From Burkholderiales bacterium (GTDB lineage: Bacteria; Pseudomonadota; Gammaproteobacteria; Burkholderiales; Ga0077523): DNA of 12,637 nt. The notes below the pieces were generated by a model. That model did no database searches, had not been told where the DNA came from, and worked only from the letters and a program-made list of their open reading frames with translations. The DNA lies in the NCBI GenBank assembly GCA_025459035.1, contig JALORJ010000030.1:1-12637 (forward strand), in the 5' to 3' direction. Positions within the stretch are counted from its first letter, which is position 1. Each line of letters begins with the position of its first letter. The translations under genes and the position numbers were made by a program. Shown one piece after another: positions 1-5,999 of the stretch.

Positions 1-720
1 CACCGGATTGTTCTCGGCGTCGAAGAACGGACCGTCGCGCATGGTCTGCGTCTTCATCGTCGCCGGGTCGAACTTCACGGTGTACAGCGTGCCGTCCGAG
101 CACACGGCGGAGAACCGCGTCGGACCGGACGGCAGGATCATCCCGCAGCCCGGCACCTCGATTTCCCCGGCCACCTTGCGTGACTTCGTGTCCACCACGC
201 TGACCGTCGTCGACGGCGCGAGGTTGTACGAGTAGACGAAGCGCCCGTCGGTGGACACCTCGGCGTTCTGCTTCTTCGGCACGACCAGGAAGCGGCCGCC
301 GGGCAGGTCGACGTCGGCGTCGACCGTGAGCTTCTTGCCGTCGTAGATGGTGACGACATCGCGGCGCGTGCCGCGGTAGCCCATCGACCAGTACGTGTCG
401 AACAGATAGAGCTTGGACTGGTCGGGCGCGATCGCGAAGTTCGGCGTGTATCCGGCCGACATGGTCGCCTCGAGCTTCTGCGCCGCGCCGTCGATGATCC
501 ACACCTTGCTCGCGACGAGCGCCGGAAAGATCGGCTCGAGCACGAATACCCGCTTCGGGTTCGCGGGCTTCAGGTCGAGGATCGTGTGCTGCTCGCCCAT
601 CGGGAACGACGTGCCGGCCGGCACCTTGTCCTCGGCCACCACGGCGGCGGCCATCGTGGCCCCCAGGACCGCCATCGCCGCGCGGACCCCCGCGCGACGC
701 GTCGTCGACGCATGCGTCAT
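1..720 (-). CDS. Amine dehydrogenase heavy (beta) chain, N-terminal part
   Basis: Partial: 240 residues are visible and the gene runs off the window; family members are roughly 400 residues long. It resembles the beta-propeller heavy chain of quinoprotein methylamine/aralkylamine dehydrogenases (MauB/AauB), which with a TTQ-bearing light chain oxidises primary amines to aldehydes in the periplasm. Residues 1-29 form a signal peptide (RR near residues 8-9, then an Ala-rich core, likely cleaved after AVVA). Family-like stretches are RVFVLEP (57-63), RGTRRDVVTIYD (116-127) and LPGGRFLVVP (139-148). Cys192 and Cys207 have the 15-residue spacing I recall for a cysteine pair in MauB. The ATG at 720 follows a GGGGAGAG Shine-Dalgarno. 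The light chain, maturation genes and electron acceptor would lie downstream, out of view. The substrate cannot be read from this part; a generic quinoprotein propeller is a less likely alternative. Confidence 0.8.
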   Translation of the reverse strand, partial: MTHASTTRRAGVRAAMAVLGATMAAAVVAEDKVPAGTSFPMGEQHTILDLKPANPKRVFVLEPIFPALVASKVWIIDGAAQKLEATMSAGYTPNFAIAPDQSKLYLFDTYWSMGYRGTRRDVVTIYDGKKLTVDADVDLPGGRFLVVPKKQNAEVSTDGRFVYSYNLAPSTTVSVVDTKSRKVAGEIEVPGCGMILPSGPTRFSAVCSDGTLYTVKFDPATMKTQTMRDGPFFDAENNPV

Positions 721-799
721 GGATGCTCTCCCCTTGCCTCGTGTCCGGCGTGGTGCGTCGGTGATCCCGAGCGCCGCCCCGCCGCATTCGGATGCCCGG

Positions 800-829
800 A
801 GCGTATGGGTCGCGTCGCACGAGCGTCAA
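800..829 (-). promoter_or_regulatory. Putative sigma-70-like promoter for the amine dehydrogenase gene
   Basis: On the minus strand TTGACG (824-829) matches the -35 consensus at five of six positions. After 18 bases comes TACGCT (800-805), matching the -10 consensus at three of six. It lies in the 172-base gap between the hpaI-like stop and the amine dehydrogenase start, about 80 bases upstream of the ATG at 720. This is the largest intergenic gap in the window, which fits a new transcription unit. The -10 is weak, so the call is tentative. Confidence 0.35.
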
Positions 830-892
830 CCGGGTGCGATGCCACGGTGCGCTCGCGCGTGCCCTGCCCCGCGGCGGTGCCGACCCGGGGGC

Positions 893-1657
893 TCAGTCGC
901 GGAATCGTCGCGCGACCGCCGCGCTCTCCCGCGACAGCAGGAACTGGTCCGACGTCACCGCGACGAAGGTCGCGCCGGCGGCGATCCAGCGCTTCGCGTC
1001 GGCCTCCGCGAACGCGAGGATGCCCGCGGCCTTGCCGGCGGCGCGCACCCGTGCGACCACGTCCGCCATCACCGCCTGCACCTCCGGCGCGGCGGGATCA
1101 CCGAGGTGGCCGTAGCTCGCGGCCAGGTCCTGCGGGCCGATGAACACGCCGTCGATGCCGTCGGTCGCCGCGATGGCGTCGAGCGCCTCGACGCCGGCAC
1201 GCGACTCGATCTGCACGAGCACGCAGGTCTCGCCGTCGGCCTGCCCGAACCAGTCGTCGACGCGCCCGTAGCGGTTCGCGCGCGAGTTCGTCGACACGCC
1301 GCGACTGCCGCGCGGCGGATAGCGCGACGCCGCCACGGCCTCGCGGGCGGCCTGCGCACTCTCGATCATCGGCAGCAGCAGCGTCTGCGCGCCGATGTCG
1401 AGCAGACGCTTGATCCAGATCGGGTCGTGCACCGGCGGGCGCACCACCGGATGCGCCGGATACGCCGACGCCGCGAGCAGGTGCCGGTGCAGGTCCGGCA
1501 GATCGTTGGGCGCGTGCTCCATGTCGATCAGCAGCCAGTCGTAGCCCGCACCGGCACAGATCTCGGTGGCCGCCGGACTGGCCATGCTCAGCCAGCAGCC
1601 GATCTGCGTCTGCCCGCGCGCGAGGGCCGCCTTCAGCGTGTTGCGTGGAATCTCCAC
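893..1657 (-). CDS. hpaI: HpaI/HpcH-family aldolase (4-hydroxy-2-oxoheptanedioate aldolase type)
   Basis: 254 residues, the usual length for this class II, metal-dependent pyruvate aldolase family. HpaI cleaves 4-hydroxy-2-oxoheptanedioate to pyruvate and succinic semialdehyde, the last step of homoprotocatechuate (4-hydroxyphenylacetate) breakdown; relatives cleave 2-keto-3-deoxy sugar acids. The sequence follows E. coli HpaI closely by eye: GCWLSMASP (20-28), YDWLLIDMEHAPND (39-52) with the catalytic-type His48, PVVRP with Arg73, LLLPMIES (93-100), YPPRGSRGVS (113-122), VLVQIES with metal ligand Glu151, VFIGPQDLA (171-179) with metal ligand Asp177, and FVAV near 231-234. The start is GTG at 1657 with GGGAGGA five bases upstream, which decides it. 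Gaps of 107 and 172 bases separate it from its neighbours. Substrate is inferred from family resemblance; a sugar-acid aldolase remains possible. Confidence 0.88.
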   Translation of the reverse strand: MEIPRNTLKAALARGQTQIGCWLSMASPAATEICAGAGYDWLLIDMEHAPNDLPDLHRHLLAASAYPAHPVVRPPVHDPIWIKRLLDIGAQTLLLPMIESAQAAREAVAASRYPPRGSRGVSTNSRANRYGRVDDWFGQADGETCVLVQIESRAGVEALDAIAATDGIDGVFIGPQDLAASYGHLGDPAAPEVQAVMADVVARVRAAGKAAGILAFAEADAKRWIAAGATFVAVTSDQFLLSRESAAVARRFRD

Positions 1658-1764
1658 CGTGTCCTCCCGTCGGCGACGCGCGGTCCGGCGCGACCCGGGA
1701 GGTCGACGGCCGCGCGTTCTGCCGGGCGGACCCTACCGCACCGGCGGCGCCCGGCCCGCGCGCG

Positions 1765-2082
1765 TCAGTTCTGCTCGAGCAGCAACGTGCGTTCGTCGTA
1801 CGCCTGCAGCAGGCACGGCACGTCCGGACAGGCATTGCGCGTGCCTTCCTCCCACTGTCGCTGGTCGCGCCGCATGGCATCGCGGGCGTCGTCGGTGGTC
1901 ATGCGGCGATACGCGGCGAGAAAGGCGAACGCCAGACGCTCCGACGCCGCAGCGACGCGGTCGTTGCTGCAGATCAGCCGCTCGGTGTTGCTCTTCGGCT
2001 TGCTGCAGTCCTGCGCCAGGACCTCGGCGCAGAAGCCCGACGCGAGGCACAGCACGACGACGAGGCGAAGGACGGGGCGCAT
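1765..2082 (-). CDS. Small secreted LprI-like (DUF1311) protein
   Basis: 105 residues. Residues 1-23 are a signal peptide (MRPVLRLVVVLCLASGF, cleavage likely after EVLA), so the mature protein is exported to the periplasm. The mature part has the LprI/DUF1311 pattern: Asp-Cys at 25-26, ERLIC (34-38), a helical stretch ending in AFLAAYRR, QRQWEEGTRNAC (74-85), DVPCLLQAYDER (87-98). Cys26, Cys38, Cys85 and Cys90 could form two disulfides. The family is named after a mycobacterial lysozyme inhibitor, but most proteobacterial members have no known role, so inhibition of lysozyme is not claimed. The ribosome binding site is weak. The gene stands alone, 111 bases after the SDR and 107 before the aldolase, with no functional link visible. 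Confidence 0.75.
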   Translation of the reverse strand: MRPVLRLVVVLCLASGFCAEVLAQDCSKPKSNTERLICSNDRVAAASERLAFAFLAAYRRMTTDDARDAMRRDQRQWEEGTRNACPDVPCLLQAYDERTLLLEQN

Positions 2083-2141
2083 CGGAGATCTCGACGAAAG
2101 GAGCGACGGCAGGTGGACGTCGGCCGCGCGCGCAAGTTCAC

Positions 2142-2187
2142 GCGCGCCGGCGCGCCGCGACCGCGCTTCGCGCGCCGCCGCGGTCGC
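2142..2187 (-). terminator. GC-rich stem-loop and palindrome after the SDR gene, possible transcript end
   Basis: Seven bases beyond the SDR stop is a perfect 9-base inverted repeat, GCGACCGCG (2157-2165) and CGCGGTCGC (2179-2187), around a 13-base loop. It is followed at once by a 14-base palindrome, GCGCGCCGGCGCGC (2142-2155). The position at the 3' end of a gene cluster fits an mRNA-stabilising or terminating structure. No T-run follows on the transcribed side, so it is not a classic intrinsic terminator, and such palindromes are common in DNA this rich in G and C. Confidence 0.3.
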
Positions 2188-2193
2188 ACCGGT

Positions 2194-3039
2194 TCAGTCG
2201 CGCCGTGTCGTCGCGTCGAGCGCGTCGGCGTGCATCGCGTCGATCGCTTCGCGAAACGGCAGCGAGCCCACGAGGTTCGACCCGCCGTCGACGACCAGCA
2301 CGCAACCGGTGACGTAGGCCGCGAGCGGTGACGCCAGGAACACCGCCGCCTGCCCGATCTCCTCGGTCGTGCCGTAGCGCCCGAGAGGAATCGCACGGCT
2401 GCGCGCCCGCTCGAAGCTGTCGCCACCGAGCCGCTTCATGCCCTCGGTGCCCTCGATCGGGCCGGGCACGATGCTGTTGAGGCGGATGCCGTGGCGGCCC
2501 CACTCGAGGGCAAGGTTCTTCATCATCATGTCGATGCCGGCCTTGGCGGCGCCGACGTGCGCCTGGTACGGATACGGCACGTAGGCCATGCCGGCCGACA
2601 CGAAGATCACGTTGCCGCGCGTACGGGCGAGCTGGTCGAACGCCGCGCGCGTCGCGTTGAAGGACCCGAGCAGGTCGATGTCGACCACCGACTTGAAGCC
2701 GTTGGTCGACAACGCCTCGGCCGGGATCGGAAAGTTGCCGGCGGCACCGCACACGAGCACGTCGATCGCCCCGAGCAACTGCGCGGTCTGCGCGATCACC
2801 TCGGCCAGACGCGGCGCATCGCGCACATCGGCGGTCTGCGCGAACACCTTGGCGCCGAGCGCCTCGAGCTCGGCCCGCGCCGCATCGAGCTTCGCCTGCG
2901 TGCGGCCGCACAGCGCGACGTTCGCGCCGAGCGCCGCGAACGCGCGCGCGATGCCCAGATTGATGCCGGAGCCGCCTCCGGTCACGAACACGGTCCGACC
3001 GGCGAACAGGTCGGCAGGCAGCAGATCACGCAGCAGCAT
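2194..3039 (-). CDS. SDR oxidoreductase of the 2,4-dienoyl-CoA reductase type
   Basis: 281-residue short-chain dehydrogenase. The NAD(P)-binding fold starts at VTGGGSGINLGIA (19-31), with CGR at 44-46 and DVRD at 71-74. Several stretches match animal 2,4-dienoyl-CoA reductases (DECR1/DECR2) by eye: CGAAGNF (97-103), ALSTNGFKSVVDID (109-122), GPIEGTEGMKRLGG (193-206), ASPLAAYVTG (236-245) and DGG (251-253). The usual SDR YxxxK motif lacks its Tyr: Val162 precedes Lys166 by four, as expected in the DECR group. Tyr153 sits where the DECR1 active-site Tyr falls. The likely reaction is NADPH-dependent reduction of a 2,4-dienoyl-CoA or other enoyl-CoA thioester, supporting oxidation of unsaturated acyl-CoAs. 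AAGGAG six bases before the ATG supports the start. A 54-base gap follows the YbaY-like gene. A 3-oxoacyl reductase is a weaker alternative. Confidence 0.8.
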   Translation of the reverse strand: MLLRDLLPADLFAGRTVFVTGGGSGINLGIARAFAALGANVALCGRTQAKLDAARAELEALGAKVFAQTADVRDAPRLAEVIAQTAQLLGAIDVLVCGAAGNFPIPAEALSTNGFKSVVDIDLLGSFNATRAAFDQLARTRGNVIFVSAGMAYVPYPYQAHVGAAKAGIDMMMKNLALEWGRHGIRLNSIVPGPIEGTEGMKRLGGDSFERARSRAIPLGRYGTTEEIGQAAVFLASPLAAYVTGCVLVVDGGSNLVGSLPFREAIDAMHADALDATTRRD

Positions 3040-3093
3040 GGCGGACTCCTTGGCAGAGAGATCGGAAACGCCGACGACAGCGGCCGGCGGAGT

Positions 3094-3522
3094 TCAGCGG
3101 ATCCGGTCGAGCGCGATCTCGCAGTCGGCGGTGCAGCCGCGCGTGATCGCCGGAAACACCGTCGTGTTCAGGTGCGTGACCCGATCCCCGTCGATCACGC
3201 GCACGTACAGCACGATGCTCGCGTCGGGGCGTACCTGCGCCGGGTCGTAGCGCACGGTGAACGGGATCGGCGGCGGTGCCGTGCGTCCTTCGATCACCGC
3301 CTCGCCCAGCAGCACCGGCACCGGGGCACCGACCCGCGAGCGATCCTGCAGCCACACCTTCACGGTGACGCCCGGCTTCCACGTGTCGGGCTGCTTCAGC
3401 ACCACCGTGCCCGCGATCGACGCGGTGCGCGGATCCGGTGGCGCCGCCGGTCGGATCGGGGCACAGCCCGCCAGCCACGCGGCTGCGACGAGCGCGACGC
3501 CGACACGCCGCCACGACGTCAT
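3094..3522 (-). CDS. YbaY/YscW-family lipoprotein
   Basis: 142 residues. A short signal peptide ends in the lipobox LAGC with lipidated Cys20; Ala follows the Cys, so outer-membrane retention is expected. The rest resembles YbaY/YscW domains (type III secretion pilotin-like, but widespread in bacteria without such secretion): SIAGTVVL (35-42), VTVKVWLQDRS (52-62), PPPIPFTVRYDP (83-94), ASIVLYVRVIDGD (101-113) and VFPAITRG (122-129). Cys130 and Cys134 lie near the C-terminus. The molecular role of YbaY-type lipoproteins is poorly known. The ATG overlaps the stop of the upstream lipoprotein in an ATGA, implying coupled translation. A longer reading extending upstream in this frame exists but runs across the preceding gene; the signal peptide and ATGA fix this start. 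Confidence 0.82.
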   Translation of the reverse strand: MTSWRRVGVALVAAAWLAGCAPIRPAAPPDPRTASIAGTVVLKQPDTWKPGVTVKVWLQDRSRVGAPVPVLLGEAVIEGRTAPPPIPFTVRYDPAQVRPDASIVLYVRVIDGDRVTHLNTTVFPAITRGCTADCEIALDRIR

Positions 3523-3902
3523 TCGAAGTGCACTTCGCGGATGCGGCGCACGTACGGCAACGCGGCCAGCCGGTCGAGGCGCTCGCGCCAGTTCGGTCCG
3601 ACCGTCGAACCGAGCACCAGCACCTGCGTGGATCCGCAGCCGATGCGACCGCGTGCGCCCGGCATCGGCTCGGCCGTCGGATCGATGCGGCGCACCTCGT
3701 CGAGCGGGCCGGGCGCCTTCGGCACGCAGTACTCGTACGCGACCGAACGCTTGCCGTCGGGCGGACCGACCAGTCCGTCCTCGTCGATCGCCGACGTGTC
3801 GAACGCGATGACGCGCGAGTCCGACGACAGCGCCGGGCCGATCCACGCGCACCCCCCGAGCATGACCGCCGCGAGGCCCGCCACCCCCGTTCGCAGGTTC
3901 AT
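3519..3902 (-). CDS. Small lipoprotein of unknown function
   Basis: 127 residues, family not recognised. Residues 1-18 form a lipoprotein signal peptide ending in MLGGC, with lipidated Cys18 followed by Ala, so it is probably anchored in the outer membrane facing the periplasm. The mature part has two more cysteines (Cys59 in YEYCVPK, Cys89 in RIGCGS), a central Gly/Pro-rich stretch, then VLVLGSTVG (94-102) and an Arg-rich end, LPYVRRIREVHFE (115-127). No transmembrane segment is seen beyond the signal. It overlaps the ComB-like gene by four bases (ATGA) and the YbaY-like gene by four bases, so all three are probably translated together. That supports it as a real gene and suggests a shared role with the other lipoprotein, but gives no function. 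Confidence 0.7.
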   Translation of the reverse strand: MNLRTGVAGLAAVMLGGCAWIGPALSSDSRVIAFDTSAIDEDGLVGPPDGKRSVAYEYCVPKAPGPLDEVRRIDPTAEPMPGARGRIGCGSTQVLVLGSTVGPNWRERLDRLAALPYVRRIREVHFE

Positions 3903-4645
3903 GCGCGCAGCCGTCCGTCCGCGTGCACCCGCGGCACCACGTCGAGCACGCTGCGCTGCGCCGCAAACTCGACTTCGTGCACCAGTTGCTGGTCACGCAT
4001 CATCCGGCCGACGCGCGCGCGCATCAGCGCGTCGAGCGGGTCGGCCTGCAGGTACACCGCCCGCGCCGACAGCGCTGCGTCGGTCAGGTCGCCCTCGCGC
4101 GTCAGGTGCCGCGCGAACAGGTCGACCAGACAGCCGGCGCCCACCAGGTCCTCGAGGTTCACCGCACCGGCCGAACCCGAGCACACCAGCAGCACGGTCT
4201 CGGTCGGGTGCGACGCGATCACGTGGTCGACCACCGCCTGCGCGTTGACCAGCGCGGCGGCGTACACCTGCGCGGCGCCCTGCGCGCGTTCGATCGCGAC
4301 GGTGCCGTTGGTGGTCGAGTAGACCAGCGTGCGACCGGCGATGCCGTGCTCCGACAGCGCGAGCGGCGTCGGCGGTGCGAAGCCGTCGAGCGTGATCGCG
4401 TTCAGCTCGCCCGCCGCCACGAACGAGCCCTCGGGCAGCTCCGATGCACGGGCGCGCGCGCTCCACTCGTCGAGGGTCGGAATGACGTCGGTCGCGCCGC
4501 GCGCGAGCGCGGTGACGATCGTCGTCGTCGCGAACAGCACGTCCAGCACGACGACCACCTTGCCGGCCAGACGCAGTCCGTCGAGTTCTTCCTTGCGCAG
4601 CAGTACGTGCAGCCGCGCTCCGCTGGTCGGCGACGCGCCGCGCAT
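3899..4645 (-). CDS. Divergent ComB-family (2-phosphosulfolactate phosphatase-like) protein
   Basis: 248 residues, close to the usual family length. ComB removes phosphate from 2-phospho-3-sulfolactate in coenzyme M synthesis in methanogens; most bacterial members have no proven function. Family marks seen: VVVLDVLFATTTIVTAL (31-47), GATDVIPTLDE (50-60), AAGE (77-80), TTNGTVAI (111-118) and LVCSGSAGAVNLEDLVGAG (153-171). Two normally conserved places differ: the Arg expected in DVLRATTT is Phe38, and the expected GNSP-like motif reads FAPPTP (89-94). The substrate may therefore not be phosphosulfolactate, and no other sulfolactate or coenzyme M gene is visible. The start at 4645 shares one base with the MaoC stop (TGATG), and its end overlaps the next gene by four. 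A longer in-frame reading upstream lies across the MaoC gene and was not used. Confidence 0.75.
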   Translation of the reverse strand: MRGASPTSGARLHVLLRKEELDGLRLAGKVVVVLDVLFATTTIVTALARGATDVIPTLDEWSARARASELPEGSFVAAGELNAITLDGFAPPTPLALSEHGIAGRTLVYSTTNGTVAIERAQGAAQVYAAALVNAQAVVDHVIASHPTETVLLVCSGSAGAVNLEDLVGAGCLVDLFARHLTREGDLTDAALSARAVYLQADPLDALMRARVGRMMRDQQLVHEVEFAAQRSVLDVVPRVHADGRLRA

Positions 4646-5109
4646 CAGAGCGGCGCGCCGGGGTCGCGCACCGCGATCATCCCGGTGCTCTCCATCGTCA
4701 GCACCGGCTCCCCGCGCTGGTTCTCGACCTCCCAGCGAAAGCGCACGAGTCCGAGCGTCGGGCGACTCGCCGAGCGGCGCTTGTCCAGCACGGTGACGCG
4801 GGCGCGGATCGTGTCGTCGGGGCGCACCGGCTGCAGCCAGCGCAGGCTGTCGACCCCGGGCGAGCCGAGGCTCGCGGTGCGCGACAACTGCGAGTCCACC
4901 ATCAGGCGCATCACCATCGCGCACGTGTGCCAGCCGCTCGCGATCAGGCCGCCGAACATCGACGCCTTCGCGGCCGCGTCGTCGACGTGGAACGGCTGCG
5001 GATCGAAGTCGCGCGCGAACGCGATCACCTCGTCGCGCACGACCGCGCGCGTGCCGAGATCGGCGACCGCGCCGACCTCGAAGTCCTCGTAGTGGATCAG
5101 GTCGCTCAA
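4645..5109 (-). CDS. MaoC-type acyl-CoA hydratase (hot-dog fold)
   Basis: 154 residues, a single hot-dog domain as in bacterial MaoC-like and PhaJ-like (R)-specific enoyl-CoA hydratases. The hydratase 2 motif is clear: FARDFDPQPFHVDDAAA (31-47) with catalytic-type Asp36 and His41, then FGGLIASGWHT (52-62). LRWLQPVRPDDTIRARVTV (89-107) is the typical following segment. The expected reaction is reversible hydration of a trans-2-enoyl-CoA in the cytoplasm, downstream of the acyl-CoA dehydrogenase encoded in the same cluster. The start appears to be TTG at 5109, one base after the stop of the 3-hydroxyacyl-CoA dehydrogenase. The ribosome binding site is weak, suggesting translation by re-initiation. 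The stop shares a base with the ComB-like start. Some MaoC proteins act on branched or dicarboxylic CoA thioesters, so the exact substrate is open. Confidence 0.85.
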   Translation of the reverse strand: MSDLIHYEDFEVGAVADLGTRAVVRDEVIAFARDFDPQPFHVDDAAAKASMFGGLIASGWHTCAMVMRLMVDSQLSRTASLGSPGVDSLRWLQPVRPDDTIRARVTVLDKRRSASRPTLGLVRFRWEVENQRGEPVLTMESTGMIAVRDPGAPL

Positions 5110-5110
5110 G

Positions 5111-5968
5111 TCAGGCCCCGTAGCGCTTCCAGCCGCGTCCGGCCTTCTTGCCGTTGTAGCCCGCCTTGACCATCTGCTTGAGGATCGGCCGCGGGCGGAA
5201 TCGCTCGCCGTACGCGGCGTGCAGGATCTCCTGGGCCTGAAGGCACAGGCTGTTGGTCACGGCGTCCGACAGCTCGAACGGGCCGACCGGATGGCCAAGC
5301 CCGAGCCGGCACGCGATGTCGACCTCCTCGGGCGTGCACACGCCCTCCTCGACGAGGCGGCAGGCCTCGATCATGAACACGTGCAGCATGCGGTTCACGG
5401 CGAAGCCGACCACGTCCTTGACGCGGATCGGCGTCTTGCCGATGGCGCGACAGAACGCCGTGATCGCCTCCACGGTCGCATCGCTGGTGTCGATGCCGGG
5501 GATCACCTCGACCAGCGCCATGCGCGACACCGGCGAGAAGTAGTGCGTGCCGGCGAAGCGCTCGCGTCGCGCCGGCGCGACGTACGACGCGAGCGTCGTG
5601 ATCGCGATCGTCGACGTGTTCGACAGCAGCCAGGCGTCGGCCCGGCACACGCGGTCGAGCGTGGCGAACACCTCGGCCTTCACCGTCTCGGACTCGAACA
5701 CCGCCTCGGTCACGAGATCGCAGTCCGCCAGCGCTTCGAGGTCGGGCGTCGGATGCAAGCGCCCGAGCGCCGCGTCCTTCTGCTCGGGCGTGTAGAAGCC
5801 GCGCCCGATGCCCTTGTCGAGCACGCCGTCCAGCCGCCGCATCGCGGCATCGAGCCCGGCCTGCGTCGTGTCGACCAGGCGCACGCGATGCCCCGCCAGC
5901 GCGCACACCAGCGCGATCTCGGCCCCCATCAGGCCGGCACCGACCACCCCCACCGTATCGATCGTCAT
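5111..5968 (-). CDS. 3-hydroxyacyl-CoA dehydrogenase (3-hydroxybutyryl-CoA dehydrogenase type)
   Basis: 285 residues, standard for the single-function enzyme (PaaH/Hbd type) that oxidises (S)-3-hydroxyacyl-CoA to 3-oxoacyl-CoA with NAD. The N-terminal Rossmann fold has VGVVGAGLMGAEIA (6-19) and acidic Asp33. Catalytic positions line up with the human enzyme by spacing: Ser119 in SNTST, His142 in GTHYFSPV, Glu154 in LVEVIPG and Asn192 in VGFAVNR. The C-terminal dimerisation domain carries LGLGHPVGPFELSD (222-235) and ends KAGYNGKKAGRGW (268-280). The ATG at 5968 starts just before the dinucleotide-binding motif and lies 31 bases after the acyl-CoA dehydrogenase stop. A longer frame back to 6097 would overlap that gene and adds only Arg/Pro-rich sequence. 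AAGGA lies 11 bases upstream of the ATG. Confidence 0.92.
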   Translation of the reverse strand: MTIDTVGVVGAGLMGAEIALVCALAGHRVRLVDTTQAGLDAAMRRLDGVLDKGIGRGFYTPEQKDAALGRLHPTPDLEALADCDLVTEAVFESETVKAEVFATLDRVCRADAWLLSNTSTIAITTLASYVAPARRERFAGTHYFSPVSRMALVEVIPGIDTSDATVEAITAFCRAIGKTPIRVKDVVGFAVNRMLHVFMIEACRLVEEGVCTPEEVDIACRLGLGHPVGPFELSDAVTNSLCLQAQEILHAAYGERFRPRPILKQMVKAGYNGKKAGRGWKRYGA

Positions 5969-5999
5969 CGTCGTCGCAGTCCTTGCCCGCGCGGGCGGT

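Noticed and set aside
721..892. Possible additional small gene or RNA in the largest gap
   Set aside because: No frame with a start, ribosome binding site and protein-like composition, and no clear folded RNA pattern; only the candidate promoter at 800-829 stands out.
413..2317. Very long plus-strand open frame (634 codons) across the amine dehydrogenase, aldolase and LprI-like genes
   Set aside because: It is antisense to several recognisable genes, its product is Arg/Ala-rich with no domain, and long antisense frames are expected in GC-rich DNA.
2491..4248. Plus-strand open frame of 585 codons opposite the SDR, lipoprotein and ComB-like genes
   Set aside because: It is antisense to four genes linked by start/stop overlaps and shows no domain, signal or ribosome binding site.
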